64,000 nucleotides of DNA. It comes from Rhodoblastus sp963736175 (GTDB lineage Bacteria > Pseudomonadota > Alphaproteobacteria > Rhizobiales > Beijerinckiaceae). The notes under the pieces are model-generated. The model was not told where the DNA came from and ran no database searches. It saw only the letters and a program-made list of their open reading frames with translations. The position numbers and the translations under genes were made by a program. This document shows, in pieces, positions 16,541 through 27,661 of this stretch (positions are counted from its first letter, which is position 1; each line of letters starts with the position of its first letter). The DNA lies in NCBI GenBank assembly GCA_963736175.1, contig CAVTNU010000002.1, forward strand, positions 1-64,000, given 5' to 3'.

Positions 16541-17710
16541 ATGAGCGCTTACATCGCCGCGTTGTTTTGTCTGGGCCTCACGCTGTTCAATCTGGTATCG
16601 CTCGTTTTGGCCTACCGGCGCTGCCGGCCGCGCAAGCCGGTCGCTTCCGTCGCGACGCCCTTCGGCGCCGATACGCCGACGCCGCCGGTGAGCATCGTGC
16701 GGCCGGTTTGCGGCCTTGAGACATATTCGGAAGAAACGCTCGGCTCGATGTTCGAGCTCGACTATCCCGAGTTTGAAATCCTGTTCTGCGTGCAGCGCAA
16801 GAACGACGCGGTGATTCCGCTCGTCGAAAGACTGATCGCGAGATATCCGGCCATTCGCGCCCGCCTGCTGGTCGGCGACGATCCGATCAGCCCCAATCCG
16901 AAGCTCAATAATTGCTTCAAGGGCTGGCAGGCGGCGGCCTATCAATGGATCGTGCTGGCCGATTCCAATGTCCTGGCGCCGAAGGACTATCTCCAGCGGA
17001 TGTTGGCCAATTTCACGCCCGGCGTCGGCCTCGTCTGTTCGCCGCCGCTCGGCGACCGACCGGTCGGATTCTGGGCGCACGTCGAATGCGCCTTCCTCAA
17101 TTCCTTCCAAGGGCGCTGGCAGTTCTGCGCCGACGCTATCGGCCTCGGCTTCGCCCAGGGCAAAAGCATGCTGTGGCGCGCCGACATCGTCGAAAAGGCC
17201 GGCGGCTTCGCCATGCTCGGCTCCGACATCGCCGAGGACGCGGCCGCCACCAAACTGATTCGCGGTCAGGGCTTCGACGTGCGGCTGGTCGATCAGCCTT
17301 TCTCGCAGCCGCTCGGCCGGCGCCGCGCGCGCGAAGTCTATTTGCGGCAATTGCGCTGGGCGCGCCTGCGTCGCGCCAGCTTTCCCCAGTTTTTCGGGCC
17401 GGAGATTTTCGCTTCCGCGCTGATCCCGCTGTTGGCCTGCGCCTACGCCGGGCGTCAGTTCGGCCTCGACTGGCCTCAGCTGGCGTTGCTCGTGCTGGGC
17501 GTCGCCAGCCTTTGGCATCTGTCCGAGGCGATCATGACGCGCGCCCTGGGCTGGCCGTCCTCGATTCTGTCGCCATTCCTGTTTCTGGTGCGCGACCTAA
17601 TCTATCCGGCGATGTGGATCGACGCCTGGCTTGGCGACGACTTCGTCTGGCAGGGAAATTCGATGAGCGTGCGCGAAAGCGCCGAAGAAACGGCGGAAGA
17701 GGCGGCGTAG
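16541..17710 (+). CDS. Glycosyltransferase family 21 (HpnI / ceramide glucosyltransferase-like)
   Basis: The 389-residue membrane protein has one N-terminal helix, a GT-A domain with PPVSIVRPVCGLE, LFCVQRKNDA, VLADSNVLAPKDYL (the metal-binding D), LGSDIAEDAAATKLIR and LRQLRWARLRRASFP (Q/RxxRW), then two or three C-terminal helices. This is the layout of bacterial ceramide glucosyltransferase relatives, of which HpnI adds N-acetylglucosamine to bacteriohopanetetrol. Other hopanoid genes are not nearby, so HpnI is the likely but not certain assignment. ATG 16541 was chosen over an upstream ORF start at 16514 because it gives the usual N-terminus. Confidence 0.78.
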   Translation: MSAYIAALFCLGLTLFNLVSLVLAYRRCRPRKPVASVATPFGADTPTPPVSIVRPVCGLETYSEETLGSMFELDYPEFEILFCVQRKNDAVIPLVERLIARYPAIRARLLVGDDPISPNPKLNNCFKGWQAAAYQWIVLADSNVLAPKDYLQRMLANFTPGVGLVCSPPLGDRPVGFWAHVECAFLNSFQGRWQFCADAIGLGFAQGKSMLWRADIVEKAGGFAMLGSDIAEDAAATKLIRGQGFDVRLVDQPFSQPLGRRRAREVYLRQLRWARLRRASFPQFFGPEIFASALIPLLACAYAGRQFGLDWPQLALLVLGVASLWHLSEAIMTRALGWPSSILSPFLFLVRDLIYPAMWIDAWLGDDFVWQGNSMSVRESAEETAEEAA

Positions 17711-17891
17711 CGTCAAGTCTTGGCCGGGCGCGCAAGCCCCGGCGAAGAGCGCGCCCGAGACGGCGCGTCAACGCAGCTTCCGGCGAAGGGAGGGGCGGGC
17801 GAGGTTCGGCCAGAGGCGTTCGGGATTTTTTTTTCCGGGACTCTTGGCAAATCGCGCGAATCCCCCGAGCATGTCCAAGTCGCTAACCATC
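17711..17891. other. Non-coding gap upstream of the small-ORF element
   Basis: Contains a 9-bp GC hairpin (17725-17733 with 17749-17757) soon after the glycosyltransferase stop, and a short T-run (17826-17833). No gene is seen. It probably contains the promoter of the element at 17892-18061. Confidence 0.4.
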
Positions 17892-17902
17892 GAAAGGAGG
17901 TG
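17892..17902 (+). promoter_or_regulatory. Extreme Shine-Dalgarno sequence
   Basis: GAAAGGAGGTG is complementary to the 16S rRNA 3' end over 11 continuous bases and stands 4 nt from a GTG start at 17907. Such full complementarity is rare and can make ribosomes stay bound. Confidence 0.7.
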
Positions 17903-17906
17903 TTCA

Positions 17907-17966
17907 GTGTCTCATTGTTCCGCGCCGCAGCAACCGGCTTTTAGGGACCTGAATTGCCTGACTTGA
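17907..17966 (+). CDS. 19-residue cysteine-containing small ORF
   Basis: GTG at 17907 starts the peptide M(V)SHCSAPQQPAFRDLNCLT and ends with TGA at 17964. It has two cysteines (positions 4 and 17) and a PQQP centre. The 11-base ribosome site before it is the main evidence that it is translated. No neighbouring biosynthetic gene follows on the plus strand; the next structures are hairpins and a terminator, so this is not a leader of a nearby operon. It could be a short peptide with its own role, a ribosome-trapping or sensing uORF within a regulatory RNA, or a coincidence. I do not recognise it. Confidence 0.5.
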   Translation: MSHCSAPQQPAFRDLNCLT

Positions 17967-18061
17967 AGGCGAGCCCCGCGTGAGCGGCGCTTCGGGGGTC
18001 CCCCGATTGCGGTAACGACAATGGAAGGGCTGTCCGCGAGGGCAGCCCTTCTTGTTTTTTT
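17967..18061 (+). ncRNA. Structured RNA with three GNRA-loop hairpins
   Basis: The stretch after the small ORF folds into consecutive hairpins: CCGC-GUGA-GCGG (17976-17987), CGGGG-GUC-CCCCG (17993-18005), AUUGCG-GUAA-CG(A)CAAU with one bulged A (18006-18022), and the terminator (18025-18050, GCGA loop). Three of four loops are GNRA tetraloops, which chance rarely gives. CCCCG at 17974-17978 can instead pair with CGGGG at 17993-17997, so two states are possible. It would be transcribed with the ORF as one RNA of under 200 nt. Confidence 0.5.
18025..18061 (+). terminator. Strong intrinsic terminator of the small RNA
   Basis: Arms 18025-18035 and 18040-18050 pair over 11 bp (one U-G) with a GCGA loop, followed by CTTG and seven T (18055-18061). 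It ends plus-strand transcription before the convergent nadE. Confidence 0.88.
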
Positions 18062-18087
18062 GCGTTGGTTCGAATCAGCCGCCGCGA

Positions 18088-19770
18088 CTACAAGCCTGGA
18101 TCGCGAAAGCGGTTGACGATCGGGTAGCGGCGGTCACGGCCGAAATTCTTCTTGGTCACCTTGACGCCAGGCGCCGATTGGCGACGCTTGTATTCGGCCA
18201 GATAGAGCAGGCGCTCGACCTTGCGCGCCACGTCAGGATCGTGGCCGCGCGCGAAGATTTCGGCCAGCCGCATGTCCTTTTCGACCAGACATTCGAGGAT
18301 ATCGTCGAGGACGTCGTAAGGCGGCAGCGAATCCTGATCCTTCTGGTTTTCGCGCAGTTCGGCCGTCGGCGGCTTGACGATGATGTTTTCGGCGATGACG
18401 ATTCCGTCCGGCCCCAGCGCGCCTTGCGGCTTCCAGGCGTTGCGCAGGCGGCACAGGCGAAACACCTGCGTCTTGTATATGTCCTTGATCGGGTTGAAGC
18501 CGCCGTTCATGTCGCCGTAGAGCGTGGCGTAGCCGACCGACATTTCCGACTTGTTGCCGGTCGTCACCACCATCGGTCCGAATTTGTTGGACACCGACAT
18601 CAGCATGACGCCGCGCGCCCGACTCTGGATGTTTTCTTCGGTAATATCGCGCGGCCTGTCGCCGAACAAGGGTTTCAGCGACGCCTCGATCCCCTCGACC
18701 GCCGGCGCGATCGGCAGAATGTCGTAGGCGACTTTCAATGCCGTCGCGCAGTCGGCGGCGTCCTTGAGCGATTCCGTCGAGGTGTAGCGGTAGGGCAGCA
18801 TGAGCGCGTGGACGCGTTCGGCCCCCAGCGCGTCAACGGCCATCGTCGCGCAAAGCGCCGAATCGACGCCGCCGGAGAGCCCCAGCGTCACGCCGGGAAA
18901 CCCGTTGTTCTGAACATAATCGCGCAGGCCCAGCACGCAGGCGGCGTAATCGGCCTGATCCTCGCTCAACGTCGGCGCGTTCGGCGCCTCGACGCAGGTC
19001 CAGCCGGTCGGCGTGCGTTCGAGCACGACCTTGGCGACGTTCTCGCTGAACGCGGGCAGCCGGCCGGCTTCGCGGCCGTCGGCGTTGACGATGAAAGAGG
19101 CGCCGTCAAAGACAAGTTCGTCCTGACCGCCGATCTGGTTCAGATAGACCAGCGGTAATTTCGCCTCCTTGACGCGCGCCGAGACGATGGCGCGGCGCTC
19201 GGCGTCTTTGCCTCGCCAATAGGGCGAGCCATTGGGAACGAGCAGGATTTCCGCGCCGTTTTCGCAAAGGCTCTCGACCGGATCGCGGCTCCAGATGTCC
19301 TCGCAGATCGGCGCGCCGATATGCACGCCCTTGAAACATATTGGCTGAGGCGGAGGGCCGGGCTGAAACACGCGCTTTTCATCGAAAACGCCGTAATTGG
19401 GCAGGTCGACCTTGAAGCGCAACGCCTCGATCCGGCCGCCGGCCAACAGGGCGTAAGCGTTGAAGCAACGGCCCTCCAGCGCGTAGGGCAGGCCGATCAG
19501 AACGGCGGGGCCGCCGTCGGCGGTCTCGCGCGCGAGTTCTTCGGCGCCAAGGCGGCAGGCCTCCTGAAAGGCCGGTTTCAGCACCAGATCCTCGGGCGGA
19601 TAGCCGGCCAGGAACAATTCGGAAAACATCACCAGATCGGCGCCAAGAGCGGCGGCCTGTCGGCGCGCCGCGACGGCGGCCTGCAGATTCTTGTCGATCG
19701 CGCCGACGGTGCAGCCGATCTGCGCCAGGGCGATGACTAGACGGTCGGTGGGGACGGGTTTTTCGCTCAT
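18088..19770 (-). CDS. nadE: Glutamine-dependent NAD+ synthetase
   Basis: The 560-residue enzyme amidates deamido-NAD to NAD using glutamine. Residues about 10-270 form the nitrilase-type glutaminase domain with the glutamate in MFSELFLAGYPPEDL and the cysteine in GAPICEDIWS. The synthetase domain follows, with the PPi loop LGLSGGVDSALCATMA, and TTGNKSEMSVGYATLYGDMNG. ATG 19770 (SEKPVPTDR) is chosen; the frame is open to 19875 without a good ribosome site. It converges on the small RNA element. Confidence 0.93.
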   Translation of the reverse strand: MSEKPVPTDRLVIALAQIGCTVGAIDKNLQAAVAARRQAAALGADLVMFSELFLAGYPPEDLVLKPAFQEACRLGAEELARETADGGPAVLIGLPYALEGRCFNAYALLAGGRIEALRFKVDLPNYGVFDEKRVFQPGPPPQPICFKGVHIGAPICEDIWSRDPVESLCENGAEILLVPNGSPYWRGKDAERRAIVSARVKEAKLPLVYLNQIGGQDELVFDGASFIVNADGREAGRLPAFSENVAKVVLERTPTGWTCVEAPNAPTLSEDQADYAACVLGLRDYVQNNGFPGVTLGLSGGVDSALCATMAVDALGAERVHALMLPYRYTSTESLKDAADCATALKVAYDILPIAPAVEGIEASLKPLFGDRPRDITEENIQSRARGVMLMSVSNKFGPMVVTTGNKSEMSVGYATLYGDMNGGFNPIKDIYKTQVFRLCRLRNAWKPQGALGPDGIVIAENIIVKPPTAELRENQKDQDSLPPYDVLDDILECLVEKDMRLAEIFARGHDPDVARKVERLLYLAEYKRRQSAPGVKVTKKNFGRDRRYPIVNRFRDPGL

Positions 19771-19965
19771 GGCTGCGGTTTTAGAGCACGTTGTTGATAG
19801 ATGGAACCGCCTCCGTTGCGTCGCGGCGAGCCGGCCCGCCAGAAGGCGCGCGCGAAAACGGGCGTCTTGATTCAATCAAAACGCCCGCTCCGACTTGATA
19901 TTCCGCCGTATGATCGGGCTAAAAAAGCCCAGCGGCGCGGCCCGCGCCGGAAGTGTCCACAGGCC
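19771..19965. other. Intergenic space nadE/clpB
   Basis: This stretch of 195 bp lies upstream of nadE and downstream of clpB, both on minus. It would hold the nadE promoter and the clpB terminator. I see no convincing gene or strong hairpin. Confidence 0.3.
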
Positions 19966-22617
<2,652 letters not shown>

Positions 22618-22804
22618 TACTTGCCTCCAGACCGAAGGACCGTCCCGAAGCGGCGGCCCCGCGTCAAAAAATTTCAAGGCCCCCGATCGGGCGGCCCTTC
22701 GTGACGAGATATGGGAAGGCCGCCTGCGTCTGAAAAGACCAGCGGATCAAGTGAGTTAAAAAGTCGCGGGCAGGCAGCCGGCGAGGAACGCCGTGAGGGC
22801 AGAC

Positions 22805-22834
22805 AAAAAAAGCCGCCGGAAAATATCCGGCGGC
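22805..22834 (-). terminator. Intrinsic terminator of the DUF4167 gene
   Basis: GCCGCCGGA (22812-22820) pairs perfectly with TCCGGCGGC (22826-22834) around a 5-base loop, and seven T follow on the minus strand (22805-22811). It lies 84 bp after the DUF4167 stop and isolates clpB. Confidence 0.92.
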
Positions 22835-22917
22835 GCCTCCGCTGTTTTGCTCAGCGCGTCATCCGAGCCGGCTCGCGCCGACGGGAGGCGCGAAGCGCGC
22901 TTGGCGCGCTTTGGCCG

Positions 22918-23931
22918 TCAATCGATGGCGGTCGGTTCCGTCGTTTCCGCGGCGGATTCGTTAGTTTCGCCTTCGGCTTCGCCGATTTCGCCGGCGATGC
23001 GCGGACGCCGCCGCCGGCGCGGCCGCAGATGATAGCCGCCTTCAAGCGCGCCATTATCGGGGGTTTCGACAAAACCGGCGACGTTGGCGTTGGCGGCGGG
23101 CTCGAGCTCCGCTTCGTTCGGCGCGCTCGGCATCCGCACCGGAGCGGTGATGAAAGCCGGCAAGGCCGTCGCCGGCGCCGGTTCGGCCGCGATGCGCGGC
23201 TGCTCGGCCTGCGTATAGGGATCGAAGCGCGGTTGATCGCGGAAACGGTTGCGCCCGTGTCGTTCGCCTTGGCCTCCCTGGCCTCCCTGGCCGCCTTGGC
23301 CGGCGCCGAAATGACGTTGGCCGCGCTCAGGCCGGTCCTGTCGGTTGTTGTCGGAGCGCTCCTGTCGATCAGGCCGGTCTTGCCGTTCGGGGCGCTCCTG
23401 CCGGTCGGCGCGATGCTCGGGCCGATCCTGGCGGTTGTAGCCTTCCTGGCGCGGGCGACCCTCATAGCCCTCCGGCCGCTCCTGCCGTTCGCCAAAGGCC
23501 TGCGGGCCGCCGAAGCCGGGCTGCTGGCCGCCTTGCGGCTGCGGGTTCTGGTACGGCTGGTTTTGCGCGGGGCGCTCGATCGGCGAAGCGAAGCGATCCG
23601 GCAAGGCCAGGAAATCGTCGTCTTCGTCGCCATCCTCCGCCGCCTCGCCCTCGCCGGGCCGACCAAAGCCCATCTGCGCCTGCTGCTGCGCCTGTTGGGC
23701 GGCGGCGATGATGCGGAAGTAATGTTCGGCGTGCTGCAAATAGCTTTCCGCCATCACCGGGTCGCCGGAAGACTGAGCGTCGCGCGCCAATTGCAGATAT
23801 TTTTCGGCGACATGCTGCGCGGTGCCGCGAATCTTGACGTCAGGGCCGTTCAATTCGTATGTCCGAGTGAGCGGATTGGGACCCTTGCGGTTGTTGCGAC
23901 CGCGCATACGCTTGTTTTGACCAGGTCTCAT
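22918..23931 (-). CDS. DUF4167 domain protein, long disordered tail
   Basis: The protein has 337 residues. The first 80 form DUF4167: MRPGQNKRMRGRNN, RTYELNGPDVKIRGTAQHV, EKYLQLARDAQSSGDPVMAE, LQHAEHYFRII. The remainder is disordered: a Q/P/G-rich part, then a run of RQERP/RQDRP repeats (about residues 160-215), a GGQGGQGGQG stretch, and a C-terminal basic patch LRPRRRRRPR. The basic ends and arginine-rich repeats suggest RNA binding; that is inference, since the family has no agreed function. It lies downstream of prmC as in other Hyphomicrobiales. Confidence 0.85.
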   Translation of the reverse strand: MRPGQNKRMRGRNNRKGPNPLTRTYELNGPDVKIRGTAQHVAEKYLQLARDAQSSGDPVMAESYLQHAEHYFRIIAAAQQAQQQAQMGFGRPGEGEAAEDGDEDDDFLALPDRFASPIERPAQNQPYQNPQPQGGQQPGFGGPQAFGERQERPEGYEGRPRQEGYNRQDRPEHRADRQERPERQDRPDRQERSDNNRQDRPERGQRHFGAGQGGQGGQGGQGERHGRNRFRDQPRFDPYTQAEQPRIAAEPAPATALPAFITAPVRMPSAPNEAELEPAANANVAGFVETPDNGALEGGYHLRPRRRRRPRIAGEIGEAEGETNESAAETTEPTAID

Positions 23932-24364
23932 AGAAAATCCCTGAATGACCAATCGCGGCGCGAATCGATATCGCACACCGCCTCGCTAAGGCCGTTTTGC
24001 CTTGACGTTTCTTTCCAACGCGAACTTCTGGGCGCATTCGCCTCATCGGCCGCTATTGCGGCGTCTTACCGCAAATTCGTCCTGTTTCGTTAAAAGCATT
24101 CCGTTCGAAGCCGGGGGGCAAAACCCTCTTGCGCGGGGCGCAGGCGAAACCTGCCAATACTTCGCGCGTCATCTGTACGCGACCGGCGGGCTTTCTTCGG
24201 AATCGCCTTACGTCGCAACACATGCAACGGGTCTTATCTATATCCAACCTAGCTTTTTTTCCTTACCACGCCAAGCGCTTTCGCTTTTTTTTTCGTCACT
24301 GTTGTCGAATTGCCACGAATTCCTGACCATTCCGTAACGGCGCCAAGACTTTTCAGAGCGAAAT
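23932..24364. other. 433-bp non-coding gap between prmC and the DUF4167 gene
   Basis: I see no gene here. The stretch holds poly-T tracts on plus (24246-24254 and 24282-24293) next to a small AGCG/CGCT hairpin. It probably carries the promoter of the DUF4167 gene, which is therefore unlikely to be co-transcribed tightly with prmC. Confidence 0.35.
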
Positions 24365-25288
24365 TCAGAGTTTCGGCCGTCGCGCCGCTAGGGTGCGCTC
24401 GCGCCCGGCCAGATCGCGGCCGATCGCCGGCGAAGGAAATCCAGCGTTTTCAAGCAGTGCGGCCACCGCCTCGCCCTGACGCCAGCCGATCTCGAAGACG
24501 ACCGCGCCGCCGGGCCGCAAAATCCGGTCGAGGTCGGCGATAATCGCCCTATAGGCGTCGAACCCGTCGAGGCCGCCGTCGAGCGCCAGCGGCGGGTCGA
24601 ATTCGACAACTTCCGCGTCCAGTTCGGCCAGTTCGGCTTGCGCGATATAGGGCGGATTGGAGACGACCAGATCGAACGGGCCTCGTAGCGCCTGCGACCA
24701 GCGCCCGCGCAGGATCCGGCCGCGTCCATCCAATCCGCAACGCGTCAGATTGCGCTGCGCGGCGGCGCAGGCGGCTGGCGACAGATCAACGCCGACGCCC
24801 CGGACGCGCGGCGCGTTCTGCAAAATCGCGCAGAGAATGGCGCCGGAGCCGACGCCGAGGTCGACGACAAGCGGCTCCGGGTTTTGCTCGTCGGCAAGCA
24901 GGGCGAGGGCGACCTCAACCAGATTTTCCGTATCGGCGCGCGGGTCCAGCACGTCGGGCGCGACGATGAGGTCCAGGCCGAAAAAGCCGCTGGCGCCGAT
25001 AATGCGCGAGACCGGCTCGCCGCCCAGACGGCGCGCGGCGAAAACGGTCAAAGCCAGCGCCGCTTCGGCCCCGAGCGCGCGGTCCGGCCCGGCGATCAGC
25101 GTCAGCCGGTCGAGCCCGGTCGCCGCGCCGACCAGCAGCGCGGCCTCGATCTGCGCCGGCTCCTTGCTCGCCTCCTCCAGCGCCTGCGCCAGCCCGCGCC
25201 GCGCCGCGGACAGCGACAGATCGCCGGAAAAGACAGGAAGCAGATTCGTCGGGGTCAATCGCCGCGCCTCAAACAGCTCAAGTTTCAT
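24365..25288 (-). CDS. prmC: Peptide chain release factor N(5)-glutamine methyltransferase
   Basis: The 307-residue enzyme methylates the GGQ glutamine of release factors with SAM. It has the N-terminal helical domain, the SAM motif VVDLGVGSGAILCAIL and the hallmark VSNPPYI. ATG 25288 overlaps the htpG stop as ATGA, so the two are translationally coupled; the ORF opens 6 codons earlier without advantage. The gene for release factor 1 (prfA), the usual upstream neighbour, is not present; htpG takes its position. Confidence 0.9.
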   Translation of the reverse strand: MKLELFEARRLTPTNLLPVFSGDLSLSAARRGLAQALEEASKEPAQIEAALLVGAATGLDRLTLIAGPDRALGAEAALALTVFAARRLGGEPVSRIIGASGFFGLDLIVAPDVLDPRADTENLVEVALALLADEQNPEPLVVDLGVGSGAILCAILQNAPRVRGVGVDLSPAACAAAQRNLTRCGLDGRGRILRGRWSQALRGPFDLVVSNPPYIAQAELAELDAEVVEFDPPLALDGGLDGFDAYRAIIADLDRILRPGGAVVFEIGWRQGEAVAALLENAGFPSPAIGRDLAGRERTLAARRPKL

Positions 25289-27174
25289 CCGCCCGCCGCC
25301 TTGCACAGCACGCGGGTCAGGCGGGCGGCGAAGGCGGCGGCGTTCGCCGGCCTGTCGCCGTCGATCAGCCGCGCCTCGTCGAACAATAGCCAGACGCTGT
25401 CTTCAAACAGGCTCTTGTCGGCCGCTTTCGCCTGCCCTTCGAGCGCCAGAATCAGCGGATGCGAGGCGTTGAACTCCAGCACCGGCTTGGGCGCGTTCGG
25501 CAGCTGGCCGTGCGCGGCGAGTATCTGCTGCAGGCGCAGATCGGGGCCGAATTCCGGCGCGACGAGGCAGGCCGGGCTGTCGAGCAGCCGATCGGAGACG
25601 CGCACGTCTTCGACCGCGTCCGCCAACGTCTGTTTCGCCAGAGCGGCGAAAAGAACGATCTTGCCGGTATTTTCCGGCGCCTGCGCGCCCTCGATCAGAT
25701 CGATCGCCTTGATGTCGGCGCCGCCCTGCGTCGCCGATTTGAAGGGTTTGCCGTCATAGCCGACCGCGGTCTGAACCCAAAAGGCGTCGACGGGATCGGA
25801 CAGCAACAGGACTTCGACGCCTCTGGCGCGGAATCCCTCAAGGTGCGGGCTGGCGGCGAGCTGTTGCGCGTCGCCTTCGCCGGTCAGATAATAAATGGCG
25901 CTCTGGTTGGGCCGCAGCGCGGCGACATATTCGGCGAGCGTGCGCTGGCCTTCGGGATGGGCCGTCGTGGCGAAGCGTGCAATTTTCAACAGCGCGTCGC
26001 GGCGTTCGGGATCCTCATAAAGGCCCTCCTTGAGCACCGCGCCGAAATCCTTCCATAGACGGGCGAATTTTTCCGCGTCCAATTCAGCCAGCTTGCCGAT
26101 CTCCTGCAGCAGGCGATTGGCGACGCCCTTTTTAATCGCGACGAAAATCGAGCTTTGCTGGACCAGTTCGCGCGAAACGTTCAGCGGCAGATCCGGCGAA
26201 TCGACGACAAGACGGATGAACCGCAGATAGCCGGGCAATAGATCGGCGTCGCGCGAAATCAGGACGCGGCGGGAATAGAGCTTGGCGCGGCCCTTGCGCG
26301 CCGGATCGAACAGGTCGAGCGGGCGCGAGCCCGGGACGAAGGCTAGCACCGAATATTCGGCCCGGCCTTCGGCCCGCCAGTGGATGGTCAACGCCGGCTC
26401 GTCAAACTGACCCGACAGGCCACGGTAAAACTCGGCATATTGTTCGGGCGTCACCTCCGCCTTCGGCTTGACCCAGAGCGCCGCGCCTTCGGTGATTCGC
26501 CTGGGCTCGGCGCCGGGCTTGTCGATCAGCTCGATCGGAATCGGCACGGCGCCGGAATGTTCGCGGATGATCGTTTCGACGCGGAAGGCTTCGAGATATT
26601 CCTTCGACTCGGCGTTCAGATGCAAAACGATTCGCGTTCCGCGCGAGGGCGCCGATTCGAGGTCGAGCGGGGCGATTTCATATTCGCCCTTGCCGTCCGA
26701 GGTCCAGGCGAAAGCCTGCGCCTGGCCGGCCGCTCGCGTTTGCGCCACAACCTTGTCGGCGACCATGAAGGCCGAATAAAAGCCGATGCCGAACTGTCCG
26801 ATCAATTCGGCGCTCGCGCCTTCCGCGCCTTTGATCTTTTCCATGAAGGCGCGCGTGCCCGAACTGGCGATGGCGCCGAGCGAAGACATCAGGTCCTCAT
26901 GCGACATGCCGACGCCATTGTCCTCGACCGACAGGGTCCCTTGATCGGGATCGAGGGCGATCTTGATGACGAAGGGGTTCTCGTCTTCCAGCAGCCGCGG
27001 CGCGCCGACAGCTTCATAGCGAAGCTTTTCGCAGGCGTCGGCCGCGTTGGAGATGAGTTCGCGCAGGAAAATATCGCGTTCGGAATAGACCGAATGCACC
27101 ATCAGATGCAAAAGCCGCGCGACGTCGGCCTGAAAGACGTGGCGCTCGCTCGTCGCCGTCTGTCCCTCGCTCAT
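25285..27174 (-). CDS. htpG: Molecular chaperone HtpG (Hsp90)
   Basis: The 629-residue Hsp90 has the GHKL ATPase domain at the N-terminus (ISNAADACEKLRYEA, VEDNGVGMSHEDL, GQFGIGFYSAFMVAD, GTRIVLHLN), the middle domain (LYSRRVLIS, FIRLVVDSPDLPLNVSREL), and the C-terminal dimerisation domain. Length is normal. Its stop overlaps the prmC start by 4 bases. A minus-strand hairpin about 215 bp upstream (27388-27421) may affect its leader. Confidence 0.95.
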   Translation of the reverse strand: MSEGQTATSERHVFQADVARLLHLMVHSVYSERDIFLRELISNAADACEKLRYEAVGAPRLLEDENPFVIKIALDPDQGTLSVEDNGVGMSHEDLMSSLGAIASSGTRAFMEKIKGAEGASAELIGQFGIGFYSAFMVADKVVAQTRAAGQAQAFAWTSDGKGEYEIAPLDLESAPSRGTRIVLHLNAESKEYLEAFRVETIIREHSGAVPIPIELIDKPGAEPRRITEGAALWVKPKAEVTPEQYAEFYRGLSGQFDEPALTIHWRAEGRAEYSVLAFVPGSRPLDLFDPARKGRAKLYSRRVLISRDADLLPGYLRFIRLVVDSPDLPLNVSRELVQQSSIFVAIKKGVANRLLQEIGKLAELDAEKFARLWKDFGAVLKEGLYEDPERRDALLKIARFATTAHPEGQRTLAEYVAALRPNQSAIYYLTGEGDAQQLAASPHLEGFRARGVEVLLLSDPVDAFWVQTAVGYDGKPFKSATQGGADIKAIDLIEGAQAPENTGKIVLFAALAKQTLADAVEDVRVSDRLLDSPACLVAPEFGPDLRLQQILAAHGQLPNAPKPVLEFNASHPLILALEGQAKAADKSLFEDSVWLLFDEARLIDGDRPANAAAFAARLTRVLCKAAGG

Positions 27175-27661
27175 GAATTCGAGCCCCCTGTGCTATCGAT
27201 GTATGATTGAAGCATGATCCCGAAAATCGCCGGGCGTCCGGCCCGAGATCAAGCTGTGAAACGAAAACGCGAAACGGACGAGCCGTTCGATCCAAAAACG
27301 TCGCGCTTCAGGTTCCGCGTGCAGATATTGCGGCGAAAGGCTTCGGTTGCAAGTCGGCGTGCGCAATTTCCTGCGCGCCTCGCCTTCAAAAAAATGAGCC
27401 GGTCGTTAAATGTCGACCGGCCCATAGCCGCTTGATGTTGCGATAGGCTCAGACTGCGTCGGCTGGGGGGCTATTGCGCCGCAGAATACGCCTATATAAT
27501 CAAACAACTCCGCCTTTTTAAAACCAAACTGGGGTCGCGCATTGGCCAAAGCGCGGCAAAACTATGATTTTTTGCAAAAAATTTGTTAGGCCCGAGGCTC
27601 TTGCAGGCTCGGCGTTTTCTGCGATCATGGTCATGCAATTGTCAAGAACAGCGGTCGACGA
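27175..27661. other. 487-bp divergent intergenic region htpG / DUF2794
   Basis: Apart from the hairpin at 27388-27421 I see no gene. An AT-rich stretch at 27490-27590 (TATATAATCAAACAACT and following) is the best place for the promoter of the plus-strand gene. Confidence 0.35.
27388..27421 (-). terminator. Minus-strand hairpin with T-run upstream of htpG
   Basis: GCCGGTCG (27398-27405) pairs with CGACCGGC (27414-27421), and on the minus strand TCA and then seven T (27388-27394) follow. No minus-strand gene lies upstream, so it is either a leader attenuator of htpG or the end of an unseen transcript. The 3-base gap before the T-run weakens the call. Confidence 0.45.

Noticed and set aside
22672..22678. 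CTTGAAA as RpoH promoter of clpB
   Set aside because: The -35 hexamer fits, but no matching -10 at 12-18 bp; left as an untested hint only.
23281..23300. GGCCTCCCTGGCCTCCCTGG-type tandem repeats as regulatory element
   Set aside because: They are the coding sequence of the GGQGGQGGQG part of the DUF4167 tail.
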